From Kryptolebias marmoratus (Eukaryota; Chordata; Actinopteri; Cyprinodontiformes; Rivulidae), in assembly GCF_001649575.2 (NCBI RefSeq), contig NC_051439.1, forward strand, positions 13,841,875-13,905,874: a stretch of DNA of 64,000 nucleotides, read 5' to 3'. The notes below the pieces were generated by a model. It did no database searches, was not told the DNA's origin, and worked only from the letters and a program-made list of their open reading frames with translations. This document shows, piece after piece, positions 47,201 through 58,507 of the stretch; the first letter of the stretch is position 1; each line of letters begins with the position of its first letter. The translations under genes and the position numbers were made by a program.

Positions 47201-49746
47201 CAAGGCCATGATTCCCTCGATGAAGGCAAATTTATCTTCCTATCCTTCATCATTCTTTTAGATTTTACAGGTTTGATTAAAAAATATACATAAAGGTGTT
47301 GTTTGATTACCTTATAGGTGATTCATCAAGTGGATAAAAAGTTTCTCGCATGCCTTATCAACACAAGAGAGGAAGATTCTGCGTCACAGAGTCAAACTGA
47401 AGGTATGAGGAGACACATTAAAGCTTTAACACCTGAGCGTTCCTGATGCTTTTATTAGTTCACCTTTTTTTTTCTCCAAAATGACAGGAAATCTCTTGGT
47501 GCTGGTGGATCAGCATGCTGCTCATGAGAGAGTTCGACTGGAAAATTTAGTTGCAGGTAAAAAATTATAATATTTAGACACTGAAGTATCTAAATATGTG
47601 GCAATAGCTGGATGTTCCATTTTAGACTCGTATGAGGACGACCCGGATGTCCCCGGGGACAGGCGTCTCTGTTCATCAACTATTTTGCCACCTTTGGAGA
47701 TCAGCCTAACTGAGGAGGAAATCAGGCTGCTCAGGTGTGTTTTCTGCTTGTTTACAGTGTTACAAATCAACAGCTTTGAGTTATAAACAGGATATGCATT
47801 TACTCTTCGTAGCAAAATGCAGTAAAAGATAAAACAGCATTTTATTCAAATGATTTTAAACAATTTGGAGTTGAAGAACAGATTGTATGACGAATAGGGC
47901 CAAAGCTCTCCTATGATTTAATCTTCATATAATCAGCTTTAAATGAGCGCACAATATTAGCCAGACTTTATAAATGTTCATTCTAAATGTCATCATACGT
48001 CAATCTGATAAGTTTATGCTCCCATCTTCAGAATCCTGTCCACATTGTCACATTCTCCAGGCTCCAGGCTGATATTTATGTTGGTTTCATAGATAAACTG
48101 GGCTCTGGCACTGAGTGAGGTAAAACAGAGGAAATAAAAGCTTCAAAAGTGAAGTTGTTTTATTTTCTTACCTCTAGCTATTTTAGTTATATTGTTTAGA
48201 AAGAAGTTTTGACAGAAAGCTATCCTCCTGTTTTTTTGTTTAATGTAGTTCTCATTACAGCCCAAAGTTCATTTAAAACAGTAAAATAATACTACGTCAA
48301 CTAAAGAAATCACATTTTCTGTGAGAATGCAGCATGAACGCTGAGTGTTGGAGCTACAGGAAGCAGAACACGAGCTAAAGGCTAAAGACACGAGTAGCTA
48401 AAATAAGACAGAGTATGCAGAAGTAGCTGTATTGTAAAAAATGTACAGAAAAATACAAATTGAGGAAACAATAGTGTGTATGCTGAACCAGTGTTTATGC
48501 AAATAAATGTTTAACAGAAATTATTAAAAATGCACTTTTAGAACTAAAAGCACGAGTTGACAGACCTCTCTGGTAAAATGGTTACATTTTAATAATAAAC
48601 AATTTAATATTCTTATGAAAAACTAAAAACTGGCCTGATGTCAGTAAAATGAATATTTTTACTTGGCTATCATCACCTATAGCGTTGGACCGTTTCATCT
48701 TTTCTCAAAAAGAAAAAATGTTAGCTGCTTGTTGATTTTTTTTTATTAATTCATAAAAAAAAACATGCTATCAAATAATAGTTAGATGTTTTAAAGTCCT
48801 CGACACATTTTAAAGATCAGTATCCTTACCTCTGACCTTTCACCTCCAACACGGTTGTCGTTCGCTCGTCTTCCTGCAGATCCTGTCAGCCCCGTCTGAG
48901 GAGTTTGGGTCTGGACGTCAGCTTCTCCCAAACGGCGGCGCCGCTCGTGCTCGTGGGGAAGGTTCCGCTTTGCTTCATGGAAAAAGAGAGCAACGAGCTG
49001 CGGAGGGGGAGACCGTCTGTCATCAGGCCCATTGTCGAGGTGAGACGTCAGAGTCACGTTTACCGGATTTATTATTTTGAGTTTGATATTTCTGGTTCGT
49101 TACTGTCTGTCAACTGTCTGCCTCTTCTTACCGCAGGAGTATCTCCGAGAGCAGATTGAGGTAATTAACTCGTTCCTCGCCACCTCATACGGCGGCGCTG
49201 AAGGTGGGCTTTTCTTTCAAATAAATATGTGTAATCCCTGTTGTTTCAGCTCCTTCGCTCCACAGGCAGAGTTCGAGGAACTTTGCCTCTAACTGTCCTG
49301 AAAGTGCTCGCTTCCCTCGCCTGCCACGGTATAAATATTAAGCCTCTTTAGCCCCGAGTTGATTTTGTCCGCGACGATGAGCCGTAAATCTTACTCGCTG
49401 TCTTCACACGGGTGTGTGCCGAGCAGGTGCCATTAAATTCAACGACCCTCTGAGCAGGGATGAGTGCCGCAGCCTGGTGGCGTCCCTGTCTGCGTGCCAG
49501 CTGCCCTTCCAGTGCGCCCACGGCCGCCCGTCCATCGCTCCGCTTGTCGACCTCCTTCATTTGGACAACGACCAGAAGGTACCAGGAAACGGACTAACGT
49601 CTGAGCTTTGCACCAAATCTGAAGGTTAAAACACAAACAACGCTGAGATCTGATCGGGGTTTTTGTTCCTGCAGGACGTCCAGAAACCCAACCTGCGAAA
49701 GCTGCGGAGAATGCACAAAACGTGGGAGCTCTATGGGGATAAATAA
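44230..49746 (+). CDS. mlh3: MLH3, MutL homologue 3 (complete)
   Basis: Partner of MLH1 in MutL-gamma, the endonuclease used for meiotic crossover resolution and some mismatch repair. Twelve exons keep frame and give 1,164 residues: 44230-46660, 46760-46861, 46968-47047, 47121-47225, 47318-47402, 47488-47556, 47626-47734, 48880-49039, 49137-49203, 49266-49328, 49427-49578, 49675-49746. The GHKL ATPase domain (about 1-330) shows [15 protein letters not shown] and [10 protein letters not shown]. The long central linker lies in the first exon. The C-terminal endonuclease domain has [14 protein letters not shown] (the DQHA-x2-E-x4-E metal motif), ACHGAIKFND and FQCAHGRPS. Exon 4 ends in a GC donor. 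The product is shorter than human (about 1,450), mainly in the linker. Stop and AATAAA overlap. Confidence 0.96.
47735..48879 (+). other. mlh3 intron (about 1.1 kb)
   Basis: The only long intron of mlh3, between the exons ending EEIRLLR and starting with the segment that contains LGLDVSF. AT-rich; nothing recognised inside. Confidence 0.75.
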
Positions 49747-50836
49747 AAATAAGGTGTGCTTTCAGATTTATGCGTGTGGTTTACTGTGAACAAACTGATC
49801 TAACTCAAAAAAACCCATCTCAAATCCCCCAGTTTTCCTGACAGTTCTTCACGTTTAGTCTGCTTTGTGTTGTATTTCCTGAGACTTGTTGCTCTGGGAT
49901 CTTCTTGGTGCACTAATATTTAATATTTTTCAATTATAAACCAAAAGGGGCCGTTAGCTCAGTGCAATGTTATGAACTTTGAATATAAATTTAGTCAGAA
50001 CTTCAGTCGCACTCTAAGAAGTGAAATGTAGATGTTTTTAGCTGCACAGTTGTTTGACCTTGAATTTTTATCTGTCAAAAAAGGCAGGTTTTGCTCTAGT
50101 AAAGCAATAATATGAGATATTAAAGCAACCGAGTACTTCTAGTTAAATCCAACTCAGCCACTTTGTCTCAAATATATTATTAAATGCACTAGATAAAAAC
50201 TGTCCCAAGTTGCTCTCTGTACTTCCACCTGTGGATCACTCTTAAGGTGAGGGGTTGATGTATTTTTTTTAATGAACTTTGCTCCACATATTTTGTTTGT
50301 TTTGTTTTTTTGGTGGAGTTCATTAACTACTCGGTGAGGACGAGCTTCAGGAAATAATCACTCTTTACATTTAAACAGCCGAGTTTACCAGCCGACACAA
50401 CCAGTTTGAGCAAAAGTGGCACTCGAGTCAGTTGGCTGAGGAAACAAACACCTGAGAGTTCTCGAGTCAGGAGTGTAAAAACCAAGCTGTTTAATTTCTA
50501 CAAAATTAAACGGAACAGTCAGTTGTGGCGTTACGCTGAAGTGACCCAACGTAAACTACAGTATCATCATGAAGTCTTTACAAAATGGGGCTGCTTTATT
50601 CTGATTATAGTAGTTTTTGGGGTTTATCTGTGCTGTAGGAAAACTTTGTTACTCTCATGTAATTAAACAGGATGAACTCAAATATAATAGTTTTGAATTA
50701 GGTTCCAATTAGATCTATTTTTACCTTTTTTTCATCTTTAACAGCTGATGTTTCAGAGTAGAAATGTCCTTGAAATGCCTTTTTTTTCCCCCCCAGCAGC
50801 ACAGCCCAGAATGCAGCCCTTATCGTGGGATTGAAG

Positions 50837-50900
50837 GATGCTGCTGCTGCTGCTGCTCCTCCTCCTCCTCCCCCTCCTCCTTCTCCTCCTCCTCCTCCTC
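50837..50900. repeat. (CTG)n(CTC)n trinucleotide tract
   Basis: Six or so CTG units followed by CTC-rich repeats. The plus open frame over it (alanine then proline runs) is a repeat translation. Confidence 0.85.
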
Positions 50901-51409
50901 TACACATCCGGGTCACGCCACGTGACTTCACCGCCCCCATAAATCCATGGTCCTTGCTGGATGGGATCGAAAAATTAGAGCTGGGGGGGGGCTGTACTGT
51001 GATTGGTGGTGAGGGTCAGGAGAAGTATTGGGATCTGGAGGGTGGGTCTGTGCCTCACATTATTGTTATGTTGTCAGCAAACAAAACAATCCTCCATCTT
51101 TAATTCTGTCACCAAAACACACAGAAATATCACCTTTTTTTAGATTAATGAGGAAATATTTTACTTATTACTGCTTGTGAGCTTATATTTTATTCTGCTA
51201 CCCCTAATTAACACATCAAGTCCTTTAAATGACTGCATATGTGTGCTTGTAAATAGCCTCACGTTCCTTTCCTTCATAATCCCAGCCCACATTTCTGAAT
51301 AAAAGTCACAGCTGTGTGATGATAAGTATATGTTTCCTGTCTGTGAAGTGTTCAAAGCAGTGCTGTTTTTTTTTTAATGAAAACAGGCCTGTTTGGCTGT
51401 CAGTCTGAC

Positions 51410-51427
51410 ACCCCCCCCCCCCCCCCC
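51410..51427. repeat. poly(C) run
   Basis: Eighteen C residues about 235 bases upstream of the fos start. Confidence 0.95.
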
Positions 51428-51662
51428 AGGTTTCCCAGATGGTACAGTCCTGGTTCATTCATAAAATTCTAGCAGAGCCTAATAGGAGGGGCTTACATTC
51501 TAGCCGTCCAGTTACCAGGTATACACCTGGAAAGACGAGCCTCTGAGTCTGCCCAGAGGAAGGCCACGCTCACCAGGACTCGTGCTGACAGAGTATATTT
51601 AGATCTTGATATACATATACTATAGTTCTCCACCTGCGCAGGGGTGTCAAAACAAGCCCGAC

Positions 51663-53858
51663 ATGGATCCAGTCTGTCCCTCCTCCTCGCGCGCGCAGTC
51701 TCCTGTCGGAACACTGTGCCAGAAGACGCCAGAAGAGGCGAGCTCCTCATCCTCATCCTCATCATCCTCAGAGGTATGGACGGCTTCGTGGATATCATGT
51801 ATTCAGCCTGCGTCCAGATGGGGGAGGGGGGCTGCAGCCCGTTTAACAAGCAAAGCAAACCTTTTTTTTATTGCTGGGGGAGGAGAGGGGGGGAGGGAGA
51901 GGGGGTGCTTGAGATTTTAATCAACTTGCACGCGCTTATCTCCTAGCGTCGCCCCCTGACGCATTTCTGACTAAAGCAAAAGAAAGCACTCTGATGTGAG
52001 GAAGGGGAAAAAAAAAAATCAAAAGCCGACACTGCGCTGGTCGGGTTGTTGTGGTTCGGATGTCCTGGGACCGGTTCTGAACGTGTCGATGCAGCGCTTC
52101 ATTGAGAAAAATAAATCCATTCAGGAGACTCCTCACCATCCCTGCGTCAGTGTTGACGTCAGAAACAATGATAAAGTCAAATATTGATTTAAAGGAGGCT
52201 ATTTCTGGACGTGTGGATGTAAAAAAATAAATCCAAGATTGTGTCTGTTTTTTTTACAGCACGTTTGATTTATGGCTTTTATTGATGACTTTCATAATAA
52301 GAGCCACATTGAAGTTCTAATAGATTTAGAGATATCTATAATGTGCGCTATGTTTTTGTTTTTTTTTCTTCTTCTTTTTGTTTTTGTTTTTTTTTTTCCA
52401 GGAGGTATGCCAAGATAGAAGACCCGAAGACAATCCGTTTGTTCCGACAGTCACAGCTATATCCTCCACCCCAGATTTCCAGTGGATGGTCCAGCCTACG
52501 ATTATCACATCTGTCTCACCGTCTCTAAGTGGCAAGCAAGCCAATGAGCCGCAAAGCTCGCAGCAGGCAACACCCAAAGCGGGCGGGAGCAAGGGGAAAA
52601 ATGCTGCCAGGAAGGGGAAAACGGAGCAGGTGGGTGAGCTCGGAGCAAGTCAACCTGCAATTGGACAGAACAATGTGAATATGCACGTGCCAATCAGAAA
52701 TCCTTGTGCGCAATGATGCTTTTGTGTTGTTGGTTATTTTTAAATTTAAACGTATGTATTTGAAGGGAGACGTGAGCCTTTTCCTTCGAAAGAAAGTCTA
52801 TTTAAATTCAGGTCACAAACAAGTCTGCAATAATGATCTATTTTTAGACGCAATGCAGCGAAACATGCTCTGGCTGCTCCGCAAAGGTGAGAGTGGGATT
52901 GCGTGTTGCAGATTAGGAAATGAAAGTGGTCACTGAAATGTCTCTCCCACGTCCCAGCTGTCTCCAGAGGAGGAGGAGAAAAAGAGGATAAGGAGGGAGA
53001 GGAATAAAATGGCTGCAGCGAAGTGTCGCAACAGACGGAGGGAACTCACGGACACGCTGCAAGCTGTAAGTAAACAGTGATGCGTTTCCTCAGCTGTCAT
53101 TCGCACCTCGCTGCTGCCCGTTTTTTTTTTTTTTTGTTTGTTTGTTTCTTTCCCTTGTGGATGATCTCTGGATGTCGTTCTGTCTGAAGGAGACGGACAA
53201 GCTGGAGGAGGAGAAGGCAGCCCTGGAGGCAGAGATCGCCAACCTCCTCAAAGAGAAGGAGCGCCTCAGGTTCATCCTCGCCACGCACAAGCCCGCGTGC
53301 CAAATGTCGGAGGAGCTCGAGCCCATTTTCCAGGAGTCCACGGGTCCCGCAGAGCTCCCGCCCGGCCCAGACGAGGACCAGCTCCCAGAGGATGGCATCC
53401 AGGAGGCGCCGTCACCCCAGGACATGGACATCCCCAGCGATCCGTCCACGGCCATCTCCGGGAACTCCAACATCTTACTGTGCGCCAGCGCTGAGGTCAA
53501 CCTGTGCGACCTGGAGCCCTCCCTGGACATTAAGGAGGGGTTACTAGACAATATGCTGCCCGTGCTGGAGGAGAAGACCCCCATGGAGACGGCTCGGTCC
53601 GTGCCCGACATCGATCTGAGCAGCTCCCTCGGCGTCTCGGACTGGGAGACCCTGTACAAGTCGGTCTCCTGCGACCTGGAGCCTCTCAGCACCCCCGTGG
53701 TGACCTCCACCCCCACCTGCAGCAGCTACCTGTCCGTGTTCACGTTCGCGTGTCCCGAGCTGGACTCTCTGACAGAGGGACTGGACGGCCTGAAAGGCGG
53801 TTTAAGCAAGGCGGAATCCGTCGACATCCTCAACTCTCCGACTCTCCTGGCCTTATAA
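51663..53858 (+). CDS. fos: Fos family AP-1 bZIP transcription factor (c-Fos type, complete)
   Basis: Immediate-early nuclear factor that pairs with Jun proteins to bind AP-1 sites. Four exons, the standard FOS plan, join in phase 0: 51663-51773, 52402-52629, 52958-53065, 53190-53858; 371 residues (human 380). Conserved landmarks are [20 protein letters not shown] in exon 2, [20 protein letters not shown] and [15 protein letters not shown] for the basic region in exon 3, and [20 protein letters not shown] for the leucine zipper in exon 4. Further landmarks are [12 protein letters not shown] and the closing SPTLLAL. The N-terminus ([16 protein letters not shown], ending in a serine run) is unlike the usual MMFSGF start, so exon 1 is the least certain part. 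Teleosts have several fos copies; this may be the fosaa-type co-orthologue. Neighbour jdp2 supports c-Fos rather than FosB. Confidence 0.93.
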
Positions 53859-54535
53859 AGTCGTGTTTCTATCGTCTGCAGGTTCCTGACTTTGAAACGA
53901 AACCCACAACTTATGCCCAAACATGCTGTAACACTTAAATAAATGCATAAATTCAATGTCTTGTGTTGGACTGAACAAACCTACAAACATAGCAAACAGA
54001 GCGATGTAGCTGAGAGCATGGCTTTAATTTACAGAGGGGCTGACGTTTTCATTTAAAACGCATGCAGACAAATCCCAAATAGTTTTCAAAACTCCTAAAT
54101 ATATATAAATATATGATCTGTTACTAGATCTAAAGTGTATTGTGGAGACTGGTGTATCAATATAGGTTTGTGTTTTTGGTGTTCTAGTGTATTTATTGCT
54201 GTATTTGTTGTATTTACACAGTCATTCACGTTGAGTACCTGCATACCTCATCAGCTGTGGTTCGACCTCATCGGTAAAGAGTTTTCCATGAAAACATCCT
54301 GTGCACTATATTTATATATATATATACATATATATAATATATAATATCAAGATTTACCTTATGATTTATTTTTTTACCTTTCAGATTTTGACTTCTTTGT
54401 TAAAATTTAAAAAAATGGAAGCATTGATTGCTTATCTATGCCACCGAATTATACTAATAATAATAAATCTGTGTTCAGTTTGCTGCTGATGTTTCTGAGA
54501 ATATTGTTTTTTTTAAATCCCTAATAATAAAAATG
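53859..54535 (+). promoter_or_regulatory. fos 3' untranslated region with AU-rich elements
   Basis: AATAAA sits at 53938, and further signals lie at about 54461 and 54524. Between them, near 54188-54215, are several ATTTA cores ('gtatttattgctg', 'tgtatttac'). Such elements drive rapid decay of fos mRNA in other vertebrates. Which poly(A) site is used cannot be seen. Confidence 0.5.
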
Positions 54536-54689
54536 ACACGGTTTTGGATTATTTTGCTACAAAGACGTGATAAAAAATCTTATTATTTGGTTTTTAATAT
54601 GGTAAATTGAAGGGAAAATGGCTCTTATGTACAATCTGTTAGCAACAAATCTTGCGAATCACTGGGCGGACTTTACGAAACTCTCAGCA

Positions 54690-54900
54690 ACCAATCACTG
54701 GATACTGGATTCAAGATGGCCGCCGCAGCTAAATGACCTTGAGATTGACTTGATTTTACAGGCATCGAGCTGAAATGTGACGTGGTGGTAGCTATGAGTC
54801 ATCCCTGACACATACAGAGCTTGCGAGAGCTTCGTCTGAACCTTTGGCGTTAACTGCTGGAGTCTGTTAGCAAAATATCTCATCTGATTGCGTTGGAGTT
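54690..54900 (+). repeat. dispersed repeat unit with a CAAGATGGCCGCC core, copy 1
   Basis: The unit reads 'ttcaagatggccgcc', 'gacctt', 'gagctgaaatgtga', 'ggtggtagct', 'gagtc' and 'agcaaaatatctca'. The same landmarks recur in order in the copies at 56,700-57,330. This identifies a shared repeat family with internal units of a few hundred bases. Confidence 0.7.
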
Positions 54901-55112
54901 TAGCGAGTTAAAGAGCTGCAAGTCTCCTGTTTTCCAACCCGGATGCGTGAGCTTGGTATCATTTGAAAGTTCTTTTGATGCCATTTCAGCTGTGATCATT
55001 TGTTTTCACATAAACCTTTTTTTGTTGTTTTATTTTGAAATTTTTGGGGGTTTTGACGCAGCGTGGCCCCCATCCGGCCCCCCTGTGAAAGCGGCCCTGT
55101 CCTTATGGGAGG

Positions 55113-55113
55113 A

Positions 55114-55146
<33 letters not shown>
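55113..55146. repeat. (GA)n microsatellite
   Basis: About 15 GA units upstream of jdp2; open frames over it are repeat translations. Confidence 0.9.
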
Positions 55147-55149
<3 letters not shown>

Positions 55150-56699
55150 CCCCACCTCTGCTGCTCCCCCAACCACTCACTTCTTTCTTTTTTTTTCTTT
55201 TCTTTTTTTTTACATCCCTGCTTACGTTCTGCCTGGCACCGCTTAATTTCCGCATTCCCAAATCCTCCCAGACTGGGATCCCGTTTGACAAAAAGTCGGG
55301 CTGATGCAACGATTCCCACTTTTTAAAATCTACTCTCGACCCGCGGCTGAGCAGAAGAAAGGACATTTGTTGCACCTGGGATCCAAGTCAGGTCAGTAAA
55401 CAAACAAACAAACAACAACAAAACCCCCAAACTTCCGACAGTTTGAGCCTCCAGACGCGCACTGGCTGCAGCGCGCAGCTCCTCTTCCTCCTCCTCTCTC
55501 CTCCTCCTCTACTTCTTCTCGCTTTTGTTGCTTTCTCTGAATCGCGATCGAAGCAAACCTGCCCCGTAGATCAGGCTGCACGGGAGGAGACACAAATAAA
55601 CGCCCTTTTTGTCCCCTTTTTCACGTGAATCTCTGCGCGCACAAACCAGAACAAAATGTTCTCGTTTTAATCCGCGGGAGCCGCGCAGGGGGGACTCCTC
55701 CACTGAAAAGTCCCAACAAAGGGCACTGGATTTGAAGCCGAAACGGGCAACAAAAGCCGTAACATTCGATAAGTGTCGGTCTCTGGTGGACAGACAAAGT
55801 TACGTAAGAGGAGAAAAAAAAACCCGACTTCCGCTTTCAGGTTGACCAGCTCAGCTGCTCACATTTCCGAGAAGAGCGCAGCAGCCTGGAGGGACTTTGT
55901 GAGCTTTAAAGAGGGGTTCTTACTGGGGGAAAAGAAAGTTGCAACAAGCATGAAATGAAACAAAAACTGGTTATCCTGAGCTGTATGACAAGGTGAGGTG
56001 TGAAAGAGTTTACTCCAGTAGCTCAACAGATGCCATTCTGAAAAGCGGGCATGCGCTCAATGTAAACAAAGCGGTTTTTATCCACACACCAACACTTCGG
56101 CTCTCCCGCAGACGTCGCTGACCTGGTTTCAGTTACATCACTGTAGGTAAGCAAACCAAATTTTTAATTTAAAGAGGCGTTTTTTTTTTTTCATTAATAT
56201 AAGAAGGAAAAAAAATGTGCATAAATTTTATCTGACCTGTCTTCGTGACTTCACAGAGGCAGCCTTTAATTGTGAGCTTTGTGCAAAAGTTCAGTTGGAT
56301 TTTTCTCGAATTTTGGGGGGTTTTGTTTGGGGTTTTTGAACAAAAATTCTCATGTGTGCTTTGAAGAATTTTCAAAACAGCTGTAGTTTCCAGCAGACTG
56401 TCCTGCAGACTTGCACTTTTTGTTTCGACCAGTAGTTTAGGGAAGTGACAAACTTTTAAGTTAGTTTCATCTGATCTAAGTTAGCCGATTGAAGCTTAAG
56501 TGTTTATCTGGATGTTGTCCCTTAAACAGCATAAGATGTGTGTAAGCTGTCCATAAAGTCAGGTGGTTTGTTTCATATCCTGTAGTGAATGTTTCTGAGT
56601 ATTTGACCTTAAATTGTTCTTTTTCTGTTACTCAGAAATGAGGAGAAGGCGGCCATTTTCCCCTGTCTCTGTGTGTCTTCCTGCTTCCTGTGATTTTAC

Positions 56700-57330
56700 C
56701 TAAATATCTCATAAAACACTGGACGGATTTGAGTGATATTTCCAGGAAGTAATCATTGGCTGTAGCTCTACCACTGATTAACTTTTAGAGCTAATCCAAT
56801 TCAAGATGGCCGCCACAGGTAGCTGACCTTAGAAAACACGAAACGGCTCTAATTCAACCCGTTTTACAGATATTGGGCTACAATTTGATCTGGTTGTCGC
56901 TGAGAGTCCTTCACAGCACGTATTCCAAATTCTACTCATTACACAAGATTTGTGCTTAAAGCTTTAACCTTAACTTTTGAAGTGAACCTTGTTTGTTTGT
57001 TAGCAAAATATCTTATGAACCAGTGGATGGATTTGAATGAAACCTTGAGCAAATAATCATGTGATGTACATCTATAATTGATTAACTTTTGGAGTCACCC
57101 CAGTTTAAAACAGCCGCCACAAGTAATCCACATTAGCCGACACAATAAAGGCTATGACTTTGTCAGCTTTGCAGATACTGGGCTGAAACTGGACGGTTTT
57201 AATAGCTGAGAGTCATTCACAACACGTGGTCTGAGCGTGACATGTCCCGGTATTACATGAGAATGTGTGCAGCGTGGTTAAGATCAGAACGGCTACAACT
57301 CATTTCTCAACACAAGATCATCTTAAACTC
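56700..57330 (+). repeat. dispersed repeat, two tandem diverged units
   Basis: Unit 1 (about 56,700-56,980) has 'aaatatctcataaa', 'gattaacttttagag', 'ttcaagatggccgccac' and 'gggctacaatttga'. Unit 2 (about 57,003-57,330) has 'aaatatcttatgaa', 'gattaacttttggag', 'cagccgccac', 'gggctgaaactgga' and 'gagagtcattcacaacac'. The order is the same in both, with many substitutions. No terminal inverted repeats or coding region were seen. Confidence 0.75.
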
Positions 57331-58507
57331 TGGCAGGTAAGGCGGTGAGCGATATGCATTCCTTCAAGGAATAATAGGCCTTCAGTGTTCTATGTATTTG
57401 GCTGATTTTGCACACACAGCTTGTTGTCACGGTCATAAGAAACACTTGAACCTGAATTTAACCGTCCAAGCCCAAACACACCGTTTACGGTCTCATATTC
57501 CAGTAGGATTGCGATCTTTAGCTTTGCCTAAAATAAATTCAGTGTAGCTAACCCTGACCACATTCCACTGGCCTCACATTAGGTCTCATGCGGAGGAAAC
57601 CACAGTTAACGGGTATTTCTCAACCTGCCCTCAGCTCCCCCCGGAGTGAAGAAAAATTTGTTTGGGTCTGGTTGCGCACCGTGGCTCGTTCATCTTTTTT
57701 TGTCTCTTGGGATTAAGGAAAAAAAAAAGTTGCCAAGTTCTCGTGAATGGTGGCGCATTAATTCCAGATCAGGTAGCAAAGTTATAACAACTTAAGGTGG
57801 CAGCCTTGGCGTCCTGCTCCCAAAACAACGCAGCTATTCACCACCGAGCGGCGAGTCCAGGCTGCTAGAAGTGGAGCAGTGAACCTCCAAGTAAAAGCCA
57901 CTTTTTAAACAAGCCGTTGATCACATAAAATTCATAAAAAGCGATTTGAAGAAATTGTATTTGTGACAGCTGAGAGTGTGAGGATTAGGAACACTCATTG
58001 AAAAGTTTGGCCTTTCTGAGAAACTATATCTCTTTTTTTTTTTTTTTTCACCACTTTGTGCCAAACTCTGTCAGACAATCCTTATCAGTAAGAAAGAAAA
58101 ACTTCCCCATGCCGACATTTGCTGCCGGTGAGGCGAACAGACTCTGGGTTCAGTCCAAGAAGAAGAAACTCAGTTCGAGGTCTCAGGTGACGCTATATTA
58201 AAAGCTGTCATGCTGTTGTGATAAATGCAACCACAGGAAGTTGGGAGTATATCAGAAAAATCGTTGACACTCAGCAGAATCCAGAAATGTAACCTGAAAC
58301 TGAACTATTCAACGAGGGAGCTATAGATCAACTCTGCGCTGTATTTGTTTCCGATGTATTGACACAACGCCCCACACCCCTGCAAGGATCTGAACAGACA
58401 GAGCATTAAGTGTTTTTTTATCGATCTGCTTTCGCCGCCGTCTGAATGCGTCTCCCATTTTGTCCCTCTCGACTCTCATAGCTGTGGTGAAGACCGAGTC
58501 TGACGCA

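Larger units (their letters stand above)
49747..51662. promoter_or_regulatory. mlh3-fos spacer with the fos promoter side
   Basis: Holds the mlh3 3' end, a GCT/CTC-rich pyrimidine tract at about 50837-50900, an E-box-type CACGTG within 'cacgccacgtgac' near 50930, and a C homopolymer at 51410-51427. A TATA-like 'tatatttag' lies near 51593, about 70 bases before the fos ATG. A perfect serum-response CArG box was not found by eye. Confidence 0.45.
54536..58507. other. fos-jdp2 spacer with repeats and the jdp2 upstream region
   Basis: Contains copies of a dispersed repeat (54,690-54,900 and 56,700-57,330), a GA run at 55113-55146 and a CpG-richer stretch at about 55,240-56,150 that probably holds jdp2 first exons. 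Candidate untranslated donors are near 55394 and 56148. The acceptor of the first coding exon is at 58482. No other gene was recognised. Confidence 0.45.

Noticed and set aside
49945..49975. tRNA-like phrase 'gttagctcagt'
   Set aside because: There is an A-box-like string only; no B box, cloverleaf or 3' match was found.
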